From: Paenibacillus amylolyticus
GTDB taxonomy: Bacteria; Bacillota; Bacilli; Paenibacillales; Paenibacillaceae
Length of the DNA stretch: 64,000 bases
Direction: 5' to 3'
Assembly (NCBI RefSeq): GCF_001570725.1
Contig: NZ_BCNV01000001.1
Location: 2,604,001-2,668,000, forward strand
Numbering within the stretch: position 1 is the first letter of the stretch; every line of letters begins with the position of its first letter. A model generated the notes under the pieces. That model saw only the letters and a list, made by a program, of their open reading frames with translations. It was not told where the DNA came from and made no database searches. Shown piece after piece: positions 32,834-42,970 of the stretch. A program made the position numbers and the translations under genes.

Positions 32834-34277
32834 TCAACTTCCTTTCCAGTCGTCCCAGCAGCTTGGACAAAATGAACGTCATTACAAAGTAGATGGCTGC
32901 TGCAATCAAAAATGGACTCAAACCTTGGTACGTAATGTTTTTGACTACACTTGCCTGATACATAATATCCACCATACCGATAACGGAGATAATAGAGGAT
33001 TCTTTGATAATAGTTATAAATTCATTACCGATCGCTGGTAATACAGCTTTGAAGGCTTGTGGCAATATAATGTAACGCATTGCTGCACCTCTGCCCATTC
33101 CGAGGGAACGCGCTGCCTCCAACTGACCACGATCCACACCTTGGATACCTGCACGGAAAATCTCCGCCAGATAGGCACCACTATTGATTGAAAGTGTAAT
33201 GATACCTGCCTGAAGTGCAGTGAAGTTAATGCCAAAGCTCAGGGAAAAACCATAATAAATAATCATCAATTGTACCAGCATCGGTGTGCCACGGATCACT
33301 TCAACGTAAGCCGTACCGATCCAGCGCAAGATTGCAGCGTCATGTAGACGGAACAAACAGATGATCAATCCAATAATTACCCCGAAGATAACGCCAAGTG
33401 CAGACAACAGAAGTGTGTATCCTACACCTGTAGCATAGAAACTTTTGTACTCCCAGAATACTTGGAAAATATTTTGTGATTTGTTCACTTTATCCGCCAT
33501 CAAGAGGCTGGCGTCCGTCACCATCTGATTGATTTTATCTTCACTTTTCAATCGTTCCAGTGTTCCATTTACTGCAGCTAGCAGCTCGGTATTTCCTTTA
33601 CGAATCCCGATTGCCGCTTCTGCTTGCTCTTCGTCCGGAACAGCAGCAGCAAGTCCAATGATATCGTCCAAATAACCTGCAGCAACAGTATCTTCAACGA
33701 TTGCCGCGTCAATGCGTTTTGTTTGCAGTTGAAGCACGATATCCGAGATTTTATCCAGCGCAGTAAGTTTCGCTCCTGGAATACTCTGTCCGATCGTTTC
33801 CTGAATGGAGCCTTTCTGAACGCCAATTTTCGCATTTTCAAGTTCTGCCATGGTTGGATATTTGTCTTTATCCGCATTGCGAACCATAATCACTTGTTTT
33901 GATTTATAATAGGTGTCGGAAAAATCGATACTTTTCTTCCGCTCATCCGTCGGCGTCATACCTGAAATTACCAGATCAACACGCCCGCTCTGCAATGAAG
34001 GCAGAAGACCGTCGAAGCCCATATCCTCAATCACAAGCTCAGCGCCAAGATCTTTGGCAATCTCTTTGGCGATCTCAATATCGAAACCGACGATTTCATC
34101 TTTGCCATTAATCACTTTATGGAATTCATATGGTGCAAAATCGGCACTTGTACCGAGCACCAGCTTTTTACTGCTTGAATTATCTGTAGTTCCACTTGCA
34201 AGTGCCACAGGAACGGCAGTCGTCAGCAGAACAACAAAGGTCAACAGCATCATGGTGTAACGACTTATCAATTTCAA
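32814..34277 (-). CDS. Fused substrate-binding and permease protein of a polar amino acid ABC transporter
   Basis: 487 residues. A signal/anchor helix (about 8-27) leads into a family-3 solute-binding domain (about 35-270: [56 protein letters not shown]). The C-terminal half (about 280-480) is a HisM/GlnP-type permease with five helices and the coupling EAA loop [24 protein letters not shown]. The fusion is the same design as GlnP of lactic acid bacteria, so the binding domain is tethered to the channel. Translation starts at TTG 34277, 9 nt behind GGGGAG. The specific amino acid is not resolved. Confidence 0.93.
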   Translation of the reverse strand: MKLISRYTMMLLTFVVLLTTAVPVALASGTTDNSSSKKLVLGTSADFAPYEFHKVINGKDEIVGFDIEIAKEIAKDLGAELVIEDMGFDGLLPSLQSGRVDLVISGMTPTDERKKSIDFSDTYYKSKQVIMVRNADKDKYPTMAELENAKIGVQKGSIQETIGQSIPGAKLTALDKISDIVLQLQTKRIDAAIVEDTVAAGYLDDIIGLAAAVPDEEQAEAAIGIRKGNTELLAAVNGTLERLKSEDKINQMVTDASLLMADKVNKSQNIFQVFWEYKSFYATGVGYTLLLSALGVIFGVIIGLIICLFRLHDAAILRWIGTAYVEVIRGTPMLVQLMIIYYGFSLSFGINFTALQAGIITLSINSGAYLAEIFRAGIQGVDRGQLEAARSLGMGRGAAMRYIILPQAFKAVLPAIGNEFITIIKESSIISVIGMVDIMYQASVVKNITYQGLSPFLIAAAIYFVMTFILSKLLGRLERKLSASDRR

Positions 34278-34332
34278 CCTTTTTCTCTCCCCTTACAATA
34301 CATTGTATGCTTCTCATGTTGATGACTGAGTC

Positions 34333-34361
34333 ATTATAAAGTACAATGCATGATTATGCAA
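34333..34361 (-). promoter_or_regulatory. Sigma-A promoter of the amino-acid ABC operon with overlapping ATGCAT palindromes
   Basis: Minus strand -35 TTGCAT (34361-34356), 17-bp spacer, -10 TATAAT (34338-34333). Repeated ATGCAT elements (ATGCATGATTATGCAATGCAT region) overlap the spacer and -35 and could be an operator. The plus-strand M20 gene has an extended -10 (TGATATAAT) at about 34,414. Confidence 0.75.
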
Positions 34362-34460
34362 TGCATTTTGACATTACAAATCTTGACTTGTTTCTGAAAA
34401 AATGAAGCAAACGTGATATAATCAATGAATTATTTTCATTTTTGCATAAGGAGTTTACAA

Positions 34461-35636
34461 ATGACATCTAACAAATCACAGATCCTGACGGTTATTGATC
34501 AATATGCTTCCCGTTTTAAAGCCATTTCATCATATATTGGCGCCAACCCCGAACTGGGAAATGAAGAGTATCTCGCTTCTGCCCGTTTGAAAGAAGAGCT
34601 GGTCTTCCACGGTTTCACGGTAGAGGCTCCCATTCTCGGACTGGACACAGCTTTTATCGGAACCTATTCGGCCGCCAAACCCGGCCCTACTATCGCATTA
34701 CTGTGTGAGTATGACGCTTTGCCGGAGATTGGTCACGCCTGTGGTCACCATCTAATCTGCATGATGAGTCTTGGAGCTGCTGTTGGGCTGAAATCCATTC
34801 TGGATGAAGTAGGTGGAACCCTTAAAGTGTTCGGTACCCCCGCTGAAGAGACACGTGGTGCTAAAGTTCCGATGGCGGAAGCAGGTTTGTTCGATGACTG
34901 CGATGTCGCTCTCATGGCGCATCCGTATTATGCCTACGAAAAGTCCGGCAGCTCACTGGCTATTGATGCTGTTCAATTTGAATTCCATGGCCGCTCTTCA
35001 CATGCTGCTGCAAGCCCGCACGAAGGCATTAATGCACTTGATGCTGTCATTCAAACATTCAACGGGATCAACGCATTCCGACAACAAGTGAAAAGCACCG
35101 TTCGTATTCATGGTGTGATTAACAACGGCGGTCAGGCGGCAAACATCATTCCTGACTACGCTTCAGCCCAATTTTATGTACGTGCAGCAACCCGAAAAGA
35201 ACTGAATATCCTCACGGAGCGTGTAATTCAGATTGCTGAAGGATCTGCTCTACAGACAGGTTGCAAGCTGGTGACGTCCAACTATGAAACGTCCTATGAC
35301 GAGATGGTCACCAATGAAGCATTCTCAGCTGCGTTTAGTCAAAATCTGATGGAACTCGGCATCCCGCAAGAAGAAATTGTGAGTGGTAACGATCATGGCT
35401 CCATGGACATCGGTAACGTTTCCCTAAAATGTCCTGCCATCCATCCCTACATCCGTGTTGTGGATGAGGTGCATACACTGCACTCCATAGCCTTCCGTGA
35501 TCTTGCACTCCAAGAACGTGCGCTGGATGGCATGATTCTGGGAGCCAAGGCACTCGCTACAACAGCCTACGACGTTCTGAGTCAGCCAGAGCTGCTTCAA
35601 TCCATCCGTACAGAGTTCGAGCAAGCTATTCGGTAA
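34461..35636 (+). CDS. M20-family metallohydrolase (amidohydrolase / aminobenzoyl-glutamate-hydrolase-like)
   Basis: 391 residues. It is a two-zinc aminoacylase/carboxypeptidase fold: LLCEYDALPEIGHACGHHLI contains the first metal ligands, FGTPAEETRGAKV the catalytic glutamate pair, MAHPYY a further histidine, and a dimerisation lid domain (about 175-285) begins FEFHGRSSHAAASPHEGINALDA. C-terminal GNDHGSMDIGNVS and EVHTLHS complete the site. It resembles the AbgB/PM20D2 group that cleaves acyl-amino acids or dipeptides. The start is ATG 34461 (AAGGAG 7 nt upstream). It is divergent from the amino-acid ABC operon, so uptake and hydrolysis may be linked. Confidence 0.9.
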   Translation: MTSNKSQILTVIDQYASRFKAISSYIGANPELGNEEYLASARLKEELVFHGFTVEAPILGLDTAFIGTYSAAKPGPTIALLCEYDALPEIGHACGHHLICMMSLGAAVGLKSILDEVGGTLKVFGTPAEETRGAKVPMAEAGLFDDCDVALMAHPYYAYEKSGSSLAIDAVQFEFHGRSSHAAASPHEGINALDAVIQTFNGINAFRQQVKSTVRIHGVINNGGQAANIIPDYASAQFYVRAATRKELNILTERVIQIAEGSALQTGCKLVTSNYETSYDEMVTNEAFSAAFSQNLMELGIPQEEIVSGNDHGSMDIGNVSLKCPAIHPYIRVVDEVHTLHSIAFRDLALQERALDGMILGAKALATTAYDVLSQPELLQSIRTEFEQAIR

Positions 35637-35658
35637 GACTCGCTTCAACATGCTATAT

Positions 35659-35712
35659 AGGGTGCCTTGAACAAACTTGAAATCCAAGCTTGTTCAAGGC
35701 ACCCTTTTCTTG
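35659..35712 (+). terminator. Terminator of the M20 hydrolase gene
   Basis: GGGTGCCTTGAACAA and TTGTTCAAGGCACCC form a perfect 15-bp stem with an inner CTTG/CAAG, followed by TTTTCTTG. Confidence 0.95.
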
Positions 35713-35850
35713 ATTTAGCAGTAAGTATATTCAGCAAGAAGCTGGAGATGCTGTGAAAGAAACCCTTGAAAATACTGAAAATAATACATTTTATTACAGG
35801 AATTGTGGTTCATTTGCTGGCTAACTTGGTTAATTATAACTATAAGTGCA

Positions 35851-36016
35851 TGTTCAAAAAGACCGGTTTTCAGTACCGAGAAGATGGGATGAAGCTAGAA
35901 ATGGAGTAGCGGAGCGTAGGGAAAACTACGTGAGCAACGGACATTTCGGCTGAATTCCATATTCGATGCCGATGATGCCGATAGGCATCCTTTGTAATCA
36001 AAAGTGGGCTTTTGAA
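35851..36016. repeat. Structured intergenic repeat of Paenibacillus type
   Basis: About 166 bp with inverted ends: GTTCAAAAAGACCGG on the left and GTGGGCTTTTGAA on the right. Inside are a CCGGTTTT...TACCGAG start, an AACTACGTGAGCAACGGACA segment, GAATTCCATATTC and a GATGCC...GGCATC stem. I recall very similar sequences as multi-copy intergenic repeats in Paenibacillus genomes, but this window holds only one copy, so that memory is unverified. No coding potential. It lies in the leader of the GH13 gene. Confidence 0.55.
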
Positions 36017-36055
36017 TAACCTCTATAACTTATCCTATATTCAGGAGGTGCTGTC

Positions 36056-37837
36056 ATGCTACTAGAAGCCATGTATCATGTTCCTCGTGACAAGTGGGCC
36101 TATGCCTATGATTCGTCTACCATACATCTACGCGTTCGAACCAAGCGAAATGATGTTCAATACGTGACTGCACTGACCGGAGATAAGTACAATTGGAATG
36201 GAACTTACAAGGAAATTCAACTGGAGAAGGCTGCTGCCGATAGCATGTTTGATTATTGGGAGGTTGCGGTCAAACCCCAATTCAAACGTCTCACCTATAT
36301 ATTTCGGATAACCGCCGGTTCGGAAGATGTTTTCCTCGCGGATAACGGCATTCATTATGAGGCCCCTTATCCAACCGGAGGATACTATGAGTTCTCTTAT
36401 ATACATGAAATCGATGTGTTTAAGGTGCCCGAGTGGGCCAAAGAAGCCGTCTTTTATCAGATCATGACCGAACGGTTTGCCAATGGAGATCCCAAGCTGA
36501 ATCCGCAAGGAACCCATGACTGGGGTGGCAAACCTGAGCTGGACAATTATTTTGGTGGAGATCTGCAAGGTGTGCTGGATCATCTGCATGACTTGACTGA
36601 ACTTGGCGTGAACGCTATTTACTTTACCCCGTTATTCCAGGCCAATTCCTACCACAAATACGACACCATTGACTATAAAAAAGTCGACCCCCATTTCGGT
36701 GATAACGCCATGCTCAAACAAGTGACAGAAGAATGTCATCGCCTGGGTATCCGCGTCATGTTGGATGCGGTGTTTAACCACTGCAGCGAAGACTTCCCTC
36801 CTTTTCAAGATGTACTCAGACATGGAAAAAACTCAACGTATGCCGATTGGTTCCACATTAATGAATATCCGGTTCAGATCAAGGGCGGTATACCTACCTA
36901 CGATACATTTGGTTTCTATGGCAACATGCCCAAGTTCAATACAGCCAACCCAGAGGTTAAGGCATATCTACTCGATGTGGCTGAGTATTGGATCAAGGAA
37001 ATCAAGCTGGACGGCTGGCGGCTGGATGTAGCGAATGAAGTGGACAACCATTTCTGGCGTGATTTTCGCAAGGTTGTGAAGGCAGCCAATTCCGAAGCCT
37101 ACATTGTTGGGGAGGTATGGAGCGATTCCTTGACCTGGCTTATGGGGGATCAATTTGATTCCGTCATGAATTATCCTTTTGCCGACAAAGTACTTCAGTT
37201 CTTCTGTGGATCAATGGATGGTTATCATTTTGCCAATGAGATGGGTTCATTGGTTATGCGATACCCACAACAAACGAATGAGGTCATCTTCAATATGCTG
37301 TGCAGCCATGATACCCCTCGCCTGCTCACCCGGTTAGGGGAAGACAAACGCCGATTAAAGTTATCGGTTGTATTTCTTTTCACCTATATCGGTACACCTT
37401 GTATCTTCTACGGCGACGAAGTTGGGATTAGCGGTGATGCTGACCCGGATTGTCGAAAATGCATGGAATGGGACCCGGCCAAACAAGACAGAGAACTTTA
37501 TGATTTTTATCGTCTGATGATTGATTTACGCAAAAGCAATGAAGCACTGCGCAAAGGACGCTTCCGATTCCTCAAGGCTGATCACAATGACCCCTGTATT
37601 GTGTACGAGCGTGTGGATGACAACCTTCACTTTACCGTATGGATGAACAATACACCTCAAGATCGTACGCTCTCACATCCCATGGAAACGAAAGACTGGA
37701 AGGATGCATTAACTGAAGAGCCTGTATCCCCAACCGATGGATTAATGAATATTAAGCTCGACCCCTATGGGTACCGCATTTTGTACAGGCAGCTTGATCC
37801 GGCGACCATCCATTTTCACCATTCAGTCCAAGCATAA
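36056..37837 (+). CDS. GH13 alpha-glucan hydrolase of the cyclomaltodextrinase/neopullulanase/maltogenic amylase group
   Basis: 593 residues. An N-terminal CBM34-type beta domain (about 1-122) precedes the (beta/alpha)8 catalytic barrel with D324 as nucleophile (GWRLDVANEVD), E353 as acid/base (IVGEVW) and D419 (CSHDTPR); DAVFNH is conserved region I. A C-terminal beta domain ends the protein. No signal peptide, so it acts on imported cyclodextrins or maltodextrins in the cytoplasm. Length and the N-terminal domain fit the group; the exact specificity cannot be read. AGGAGG lies 7 nt before ATG 36056. It sits beside the glycogen genes. Confidence 0.93.
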   Translation: MLLEAMYHVPRDKWAYAYDSSTIHLRVRTKRNDVQYVTALTGDKYNWNGTYKEIQLEKAAADSMFDYWEVAVKPQFKRLTYIFRITAGSEDVFLADNGIHYEAPYPTGGYYEFSYIHEIDVFKVPEWAKEAVFYQIMTERFANGDPKLNPQGTHDWGGKPELDNYFGGDLQGVLDHLHDLTELGVNAIYFTPLFQANSYHKYDTIDYKKVDPHFGDNAMLKQVTEECHRLGIRVMLDAVFNHCSEDFPPFQDVLRHGKNSTYADWFHINEYPVQIKGGIPTYDTFGFYGNMPKFNTANPEVKAYLLDVAEYWIKEIKLDGWRLDVANEVDNHFWRDFRKVVKAANSEAYIVGEVWSDSLTWLMGDQFDSVMNYPFADKVLQFFCGSMDGYHFANEMGSLVMRYPQQTNEVIFNMLCSHDTPRLLTRLGEDKRRLKLSVVFLFTYIGTPCIFYGDEVGISGDADPDCRKCMEWDPAKQDRELYDFYRLMIDLRKSNEALRKGRFRFLKADHNDPCIVYERVDDNLHFTVWMNNTPQDRTLSHPMETKDWKDALTEEPVSPTDGLMNIKLDPYGYRILYRQLDPATIHFHHSVQA

Positions 37838-37851
37838 TTATCGCTAAAGAA

Positions 37852-37914
37852 AAACACTTCTACCACTTTCAGATAAACGGAGCACGTTCATTCTGAAGTC
37901 TCGAAGTGTTTTTT
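37852..37914 (+). terminator. Terminator of the GH13 gene
   Basis: AAAAACACTTC and GAAGTGTTTTTT close a long loop with a weaker internal TTTCAGA/TCTGAA pairing. Confidence 0.65.
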
Positions 37915-37916
37915 GC

Positions 37917-37947
37917 GTAAAAGCCACAGCATCATATGCTGTGGCTC
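37917..37947 (-). terminator. Terminator of glgA
   Basis: Minus strand GAGCCACAGCAT, loop ATG, ATGCTGTGGCTTTTACG: a perfect 10-bp GC-containing stem with U-tract. Confidence 0.85.
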
Positions 37948-37968
37948 ATTCACGACTGCATTGATTTA

Positions 37969-39411
37969 TTAATTTATAGGTTCAAGTGTAATCCGGCGAT
38001 AGATATCCATATATTCCTCAGCTGAGACGTTCCAGCTATATTCTCCGCCCATTGCATTCTTCACAATTTTCTTCCAGTGTTCTGGCTGTTTGTAGATTTC
38101 CTCCGCACGCCGAATGGTATTCATCATGTCATGTGCGTTAAAACTCGTGAATGAGAAGCCATTCCCTTCTCCTGTAAACTCGTTATAAGCCTGTACGGTA
38201 TCATTCAGACCACCTGTTTCCCTTACGAGAGGCACACTGCCATAACGCAGAGCCAGTAGCTGACTAATACCACATGGCTCGAACCTGGATGGCATCAGGA
38301 AGATATCACTGCCTGCATAGAAACGGCGGGATAACCCATCGTTAAATTTAATCTGGGCAGACATTTTAAGCGGATAACGATTCGCAGCTTCACGGAACCA
38401 GTGTTCATACGCCTGCTCCCCTGTTCCCAGTACCGCAAATTGAATGTCATCATAGTACAACAATTCATCCAGGATGCGGCAGACCAGATCAAGCCCCTTG
38501 GAGTCCACGAGCCTTGTGACCATGACCATGAGAGGTACATCCGGTCGAACAGGAAGCCCAAGTTCTTTTTGCAGCTCAATTTTATTCTCCGTTTTCTTGG
38601 ACAGACTTGTTCTGTATTTCACAGGGATTTTGGTGTCTGTCGCCGGGTTGTAGCTCTTGGTATCAATTCCGTTCACAATCCCGCTGAATCGATCTCCAAG
38701 AGAACTGAGCAGTCCGTCCAGGCCATATCCGTAATAAGACGTTTGCACTTCCTGTGCGTATGTTGGGCTCACCGTTGTCACATGGTCAGCATACACAATA
38801 CCAGCTTTCAGGAAATTGACATTACCATAATATTCGGCTCCATCCACGGTGAAATATCGATCGTCCAATTCAAGGATTTCACTGAATAACTCATGCGGGA
38901 ATACCCCTTGGTACAACAAGTTATGTATGGTGAACACCGTACGAATATCACTGTAGAATGGATCGTGTCTGTAATGGGCTTCAAGCACCAAAGGAATCAT
39001 TCCTGCATGCCAGTCATGACTGTGCAGCACGTCAGGCTTGAACTCAATCTCTGGTAATACTTCAAGCACTGCACGGTTGAAGAAGGCGAAGCGCTCGCCA
39101 TCATCCATATACCCGTACACCCCGTCACGCCCAAAATAATACTCATTATCCACAAAATAAACTGGAATTCCATCATGAACCAGCATTTCTATCCCACAAT
39201 AAGGTCTGCGCCAGCCAAGGGGCACATCCGTTGTGATGACTGGCTGCAATGCGTCTTTATATTCATCGGGGATTCCCTTGTATTTAGGCATAATCACCCG
39301 CACATCTGCTCCGCTCTTCTTCAATGCGAACGGGAGAGCACCGATTACGTCAGCGAGGCCTCCTGTCTTGATAAATGGATGTACTTCAGCAGCAGCAAAT
39401 AGAATATTCAT
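37969..39411 (-). CDS. glgA: Glycogen synthase (ADP-glucose type)
   Basis: 480 residues. It is a GT5 enzyme that extends alpha-1,4-glucan from ADP-glucose. The N-terminal KTGGLADVIGALP motif (about 16-28) is the substrate loop. SHDWHAGM, TIHNLLYQG and the C-terminal domain with MVTRLVDSKGLDLV, FLMPSRFEPCGISQLLALRYGSVPLVRETGGL follow in family order. The ATG overlaps the glgB stop as ATGA with GGAGGAC just upstream, so the two genes are translationally coupled. Confidence 0.97.
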   Translation of the reverse strand: MNILFAAAEVHPFIKTGGLADVIGALPFALKKSGADVRVIMPKYKGIPDEYKDALQPVITTDVPLGWRRPYCGIEMLVHDGIPVYFVDNEYYFGRDGVYGYMDDGERFAFFNRAVLEVLPEIEFKPDVLHSHDWHAGMIPLVLEAHYRHDPFYSDIRTVFTIHNLLYQGVFPHELFSEILELDDRYFTVDGAEYYGNVNFLKAGIVYADHVTTVSPTYAQEVQTSYYGYGLDGLLSSLGDRFSGIVNGIDTKSYNPATDTKIPVKYRTSLSKKTENKIELQKELGLPVRPDVPLMVMVTRLVDSKGLDLVCRILDELLYYDDIQFAVLGTGEQAYEHWFREAANRYPLKMSAQIKFNDGLSRRFYAGSDIFLMPSRFEPCGISQLLALRYGSVPLVRETGGLNDTVQAYNEFTGEGNGFSFTSFNAHDMMNTIRRAEEIYKQPEHWKKIVKNAMGGEYSWNVSAEEYMDIYRRITLEPIN

Positions 39412-41414
39412 GCCTTCGTCCTCCTCTTCGGTTTCAGCGTGTTGTTTTCATTCTTATTTTTCGTTTTTGAACTGACGGAAGTAATACTCGCAGGCGATTC
39501 ATCCGTTTTCCGGCGCGTGTTCTTTTTTAGTATCACGATGCTCAGTGGAGGCAAAATCAATTCGAGACTATGCGGATGCCCATGAAAAGGAATCTTTTCG
39601 GTAGGCAGTTGCATATCATTAATTATGCCTGAACCGCCGTAAACGGAATGGTCACTGTTCAGAACTTCGGTATACATACCGGGACGCATGACACCAATCC
39701 GGTAACGCTCCCGCTTGACCGGCTGAAAGTTAATGAGCACAAGGAGTGTATCCGCAGGTTTTTTTCCTTTGCGTACATATGAAATGACACTCTGGTCCTG
39801 ATCATCCGGAGTGATCCATTCATAACCGTCCAAGGAATGATCAAGCTCCCACAAAGCTTTTTCGCTCAAGTACAGGTTAGACAGCTCACGCTCAAACTTA
39901 TGCAAATTGCGGTGACTGTCATAATCCAGCAAGAACCAATCCAGTTGATCCTCATCTTTCCATTCGATGAACTGGCCAAAGTCTCCCCCCATAAACAACA
40001 GCTTTTTTCCTGGGAAAGTCATAAAATAGCCCAGAAAAGCACGCATGCCGGCAAATTTCTGCTCATAGGTTCCTGGCATCTTGTCGAGGAGCGACTTTTT
40101 GCCATGAACAACCTCGTCATGAGACAGAGGTAGCACATAATTTTCAGCAAAGGAGTATACGACCGGGAAAGTCAGCAAATGATGTTTGGAAGGACGCTCA
40201 TGAAAATCAGATTCCATGTAATCAAGCGTATCGTTCATCCAGCCCATGTTCCATTTGTAGTTGAAACCCAGACCACCCTCATCTACAGGTAACGTCACCA
40301 TTGGCCATGCACTGGATTCTTCAGCCATCATCAATGCATAAGGGAAATACTTGAATACCGTCTCATTCAGCTGCTGCAAAAAGGCTACAGCTTCCTTGTT
40401 CTCAAGACCCCCTTCATCATTGGTACGGTATTGTCCTGGTTGCTTTTCAAAATCAAGCCGAAGCATACTCGTAACCGCATCAACACGCAGTCCGTCAAAA
40501 TGATACATCTCCATCCAATACAATGCATTGGAGATCAGAAAGGAACGAATCTCAGGTTTCGAGTAATCAAAGCTGAGTGTACCCCAGCCTGGTTTCTCCG
40601 CTAACATCGGGTCTGCATACTCATATAAAGGTGTTCCATCGAACATACGCAACCCATGAGCATCTTTGGCAAAATGTGCAGGCACCCAATCCAGGAGTAC
40701 GCCTATTCCAGCCTGATGCAGTGTATCCACAAGATACATCAGATCTTTTGGGTGCCCGTAACGGCTCGTTGGCGCGTAAAACCCTGTGTTCTGGTATCCC
40801 CACGAAAGGTCATAGGGATGCTCACTGAGAGGCATCATCTCAACATGTGTATATTTCATTTCTAATAAGTAAGGAACGAGCAAGTCCGCCATCTCGCGAT
40901 AACTGTAGAGGCTACCATCTTCTTTGCGCTTCCAGGTTCCCATATGCATTTCGTAAATATGTAGAGGTTTGTTATACATGGCACGTTGTTTACGTCTCCA
41001 GGCTCCATCATTCCATTTGTAACCTTCGATTGAACTGGTGACAGAGGCTGTATGAGGTCGAACCTCCGCTTGAAACGCATAAGGGTCCGCTTTGAGCAAT
41101 TCTGTTCCATCTTCCGTTAATATACGGAACTTGTATAAAGTTCCTTCACTGATTTCCGGAAAAAAACGACTCCAAAATCCTGATTCGGGTATCTTATATA
41201 AAGGTTCCTGTTCGCCTTTCCAATCATTACGGTCCAGAGCCAGTCCCACTTCTGCGGCATTTGGTGCCCATACGGTAAAGCGATACCCCTGATGGCCATC
41301 GCAAGTCTCAGGCTGTGCACCTAACATTCGATAACTGTGATGAAGGTTACCTTCATGAAATAAATAAATATGCTCCGGCAATATGTCCGGGTGTGCTAAC
41401 GGTTGAATGGCCAA
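39408..41414 (-). CDS. glgB: 1,4-alpha-glucan branching enzyme
   Basis: 668 residues. An N-terminal CBM48 (about 20-125, HSYRMLGAQP...FTVWAPNAAEVGL) precedes a GH13 barrel with VLLDWVPAHFAKD, the nucleophile in FDGLRVDAVTSML, the acid/base glutamate in LMMAEESSAWP and LSHDEVVHGK. It forms alpha-1,6 branches during glycogen synthesis. The last ~40 residues are a lysine/arginine/asparagine-rich tail that is not part of the core fold. Translation starts at TTG 41414, 5 nt after AAGGTG. It is the first gene of glgB-glgA, divergent from glgC. Confidence 0.96.
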   Translation of the reverse strand: MAIQPLAHPDILPEHIYLFHEGNLHHSYRMLGAQPETCDGHQGYRFTVWAPNAAEVGLALDRNDWKGEQEPLYKIPESGFWSRFFPEISEGTLYKFRILTEDGTELLKADPYAFQAEVRPHTASVTSSIEGYKWNDGAWRRKQRAMYNKPLHIYEMHMGTWKRKEDGSLYSYREMADLLVPYLLEMKYTHVEMMPLSEHPYDLSWGYQNTGFYAPTSRYGHPKDLMYLVDTLHQAGIGVLLDWVPAHFAKDAHGLRMFDGTPLYEYADPMLAEKPGWGTLSFDYSKPEIRSFLISNALYWMEMYHFDGLRVDAVTSMLRLDFEKQPGQYRTNDEGGLENKEAVAFLQQLNETVFKYFPYALMMAEESSAWPMVTLPVDEGGLGFNYKWNMGWMNDTLDYMESDFHERPSKHHLLTFPVVYSFAENYVLPLSHDEVVHGKKSLLDKMPGTYEQKFAGMRAFLGYFMTFPGKKLLFMGGDFGQFIEWKDEDQLDWFLLDYDSHRNLHKFERELSNLYLSEKALWELDHSLDGYEWITPDDQDQSVISYVRKGKKPADTLLVLINFQPVKRERYRIGVMRPGMYTEVLNSDHSVYGGSGIINDMQLPTEKIPFHGHPHSLELILPPLSIVILKKNTRRKTDESPASITSVSSKTKNKNENNTLKPKRRTKA

Positions 41415-41607
41415 GAAATCACCTTCTTCTCAAGAAAATAGATATAACAGTAACCATTACCCCATTCTAGCCAAGTTGAAAAGAAAAATGCGGTGCATTA
41501 GAAAATGTTGTATTTTTTCTGAATTTTTACAGTAACAACAGTTTCATTTGCTCTACTTTGCGTTAATGATGTACTACATTGCACAATATTTTGGGAGGGA
41601 AACGATT

Positions 41608-42834
41608 ATGTTTAATAAAGATTGCATCGCTATGCTGTTGGCGGGAGGAGAAGGGAAACGATTAGCCCCTTTAACCTCAAGTATCGCAAAACCCGCTGTA
41701 CCGTTTGGCGGGCACTACCGAATCATCGATTTTCCTCTCAGTAACTGCGTTAACTCAGGGATCGACACTGTAGGTGTACTAACGCAGTATCAAGCGGAAT
41801 CATTACATGATCATATCGGTGGAGGAGAACCATGGGGACATGGTCAGTCAAGTGAGGCAGGAATCTCCTTGCTTCCATCTTATCATACAGGAAATGACGA
41901 ATACTTGGGAACGGCGGATGCTATTTATAAAAATATTGACTATATTGACCAACAAAACCCCGAAAATGTTCTAATTTTGTCGGGTGACCATATTTATCAT
42001 ATGAATTATCGCGAAATGTTGGAGGCTCATCAAGCCAATAATGCCGCAGCAACGATCTCGGTGATGGAAGTTCCATGGGATGAAGCACATCGCTTTGGGA
42101 TCATGGCTGCGGATGCTGATCTGCGTGTAACCGAGTTTGCCGAGAAACCGGCAGAACCAAAAAGTAATCTGGCTTCAATGGGTATCTACATGTTCAAATG
42201 GGAGTATCTGAAACGCCATCTCTTGGAAGATGCTGCTAACCCTGAATCCAGCCATGACTTCGGTAAAGATGTGATTCCTCAGATGTTGAACGAGAACAAT
42301 CCCCTCTTTGTCTATAACTTTAATGGTTATTGGAAAGATGTAGGCACGGTTAAGAGCCTTTGGGATGCACATATGGATCTGTTGCACAACGATGAAAACT
42401 GGAGTCTTCAAAAAGAAAACTGGCCAATGTTTACTCGCGACTGGCGTTCCAAGCCAAGTGCCTACAAGGCAAGACATACGAAGATTGATCATGTGACTTC
42501 CATGATTCATGACTCTTGTGCCATTGAAGGTCATGCCGAACGTTCTGTGATCTTCTGCGGTGCTGAAGTGGGTAAAGGCTCTGAGGTTATAGACAGTGTC
42601 GTTATGCCTAACGCACGCGTAGGCCGTGGCGTTCACATCGAACGCGCCATCATTGGCGAAGGTGCAATTATCAAAGACGGTGCAATTGTGAAGGGTACGG
42701 CGGATGAAATTGTTGTCGTTGGGCCTAACGAGATTGTCTCTGCCAAGCCGGCTGTCCGCACACAACCTGTTCGTATCTTGAAAGAAGTATATGAAAAAAG
42801 TGGGCGCCTGCGTGCCGGTGAACTTTCTTCATAA
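41608..42834 (+). CDS. glgC: Glucose-1-phosphate adenylyltransferase (ADP-glucose pyrophosphorylase)
   Basis: 408 residues. It makes ADP-glucose from ATP and glucose-1-phosphate. The N-terminal nucleotidyltransferase has [28 protein letters not shown] and [25 protein letters not shown] supplies the metal aspartate, EFAEKP and GYWKDVGTV the sugar-phosphate contacts. The C-terminal ~100 residues are a left-handed beta-helix ([29 protein letters not shown]). The start is ATG 41608 behind GGGAGGG; a longer reading from 41548 has no ribosome site. glgD, the usual Bacillus partner, and glgP are not in this window. Confidence 0.96.
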   Translation: MFNKDCIAMLLAGGEGKRLAPLTSSIAKPAVPFGGHYRIIDFPLSNCVNSGIDTVGVLTQYQAESLHDHIGGGEPWGHGQSSEAGISLLPSYHTGNDEYLGTADAIYKNIDYIDQQNPENVLILSGDHIYHMNYREMLEAHQANNAAATISVMEVPWDEAHRFGIMAADADLRVTEFAEKPAEPKSNLASMGIYMFKWEYLKRHLLEDAANPESSHDFGKDVIPQMLNENNPLFVYNFNGYWKDVGTVKSLWDAHMDLLHNDENWSLQKENWPMFTRDWRSKPSAYKARHTKIDHVTSMIHDSCAIEGHAERSVIFCGAEVGKGSEVIDSVVMPNARVGRGVHIERAIIGEGAIIKDGAIVKGTADEIVVVGPNEIVSAKPAVRTQPVRILKEVYEKSGRLRAGELSS

Positions 42835-42844
42835 ATAAACATAA

Positions 42845-42890
42845 CACACAAAAAAGGTGAGCCTTGGATGGCTCACCTTTTTTGTGTGGA
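42845..42890 (+). terminator. Terminator of glgC
   Basis: CACAAAAAAGGTGAGCC, loop TTGGAT, GGCTCACCTTTTTTGTG: a near-perfect stem with A- and T-tracts in it. A second palindrome TTGTAAAA-ACC-TTTTACAA follows at 42893. Confidence 0.9.
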
Positions 42891-42970
42891 TTTTGTAAAA
42901 ACCTTTTACAACCGAATCCATTTCATAAGTCACTAGAAATGGATTTAGGTAATATGAAATGCATTCAATC

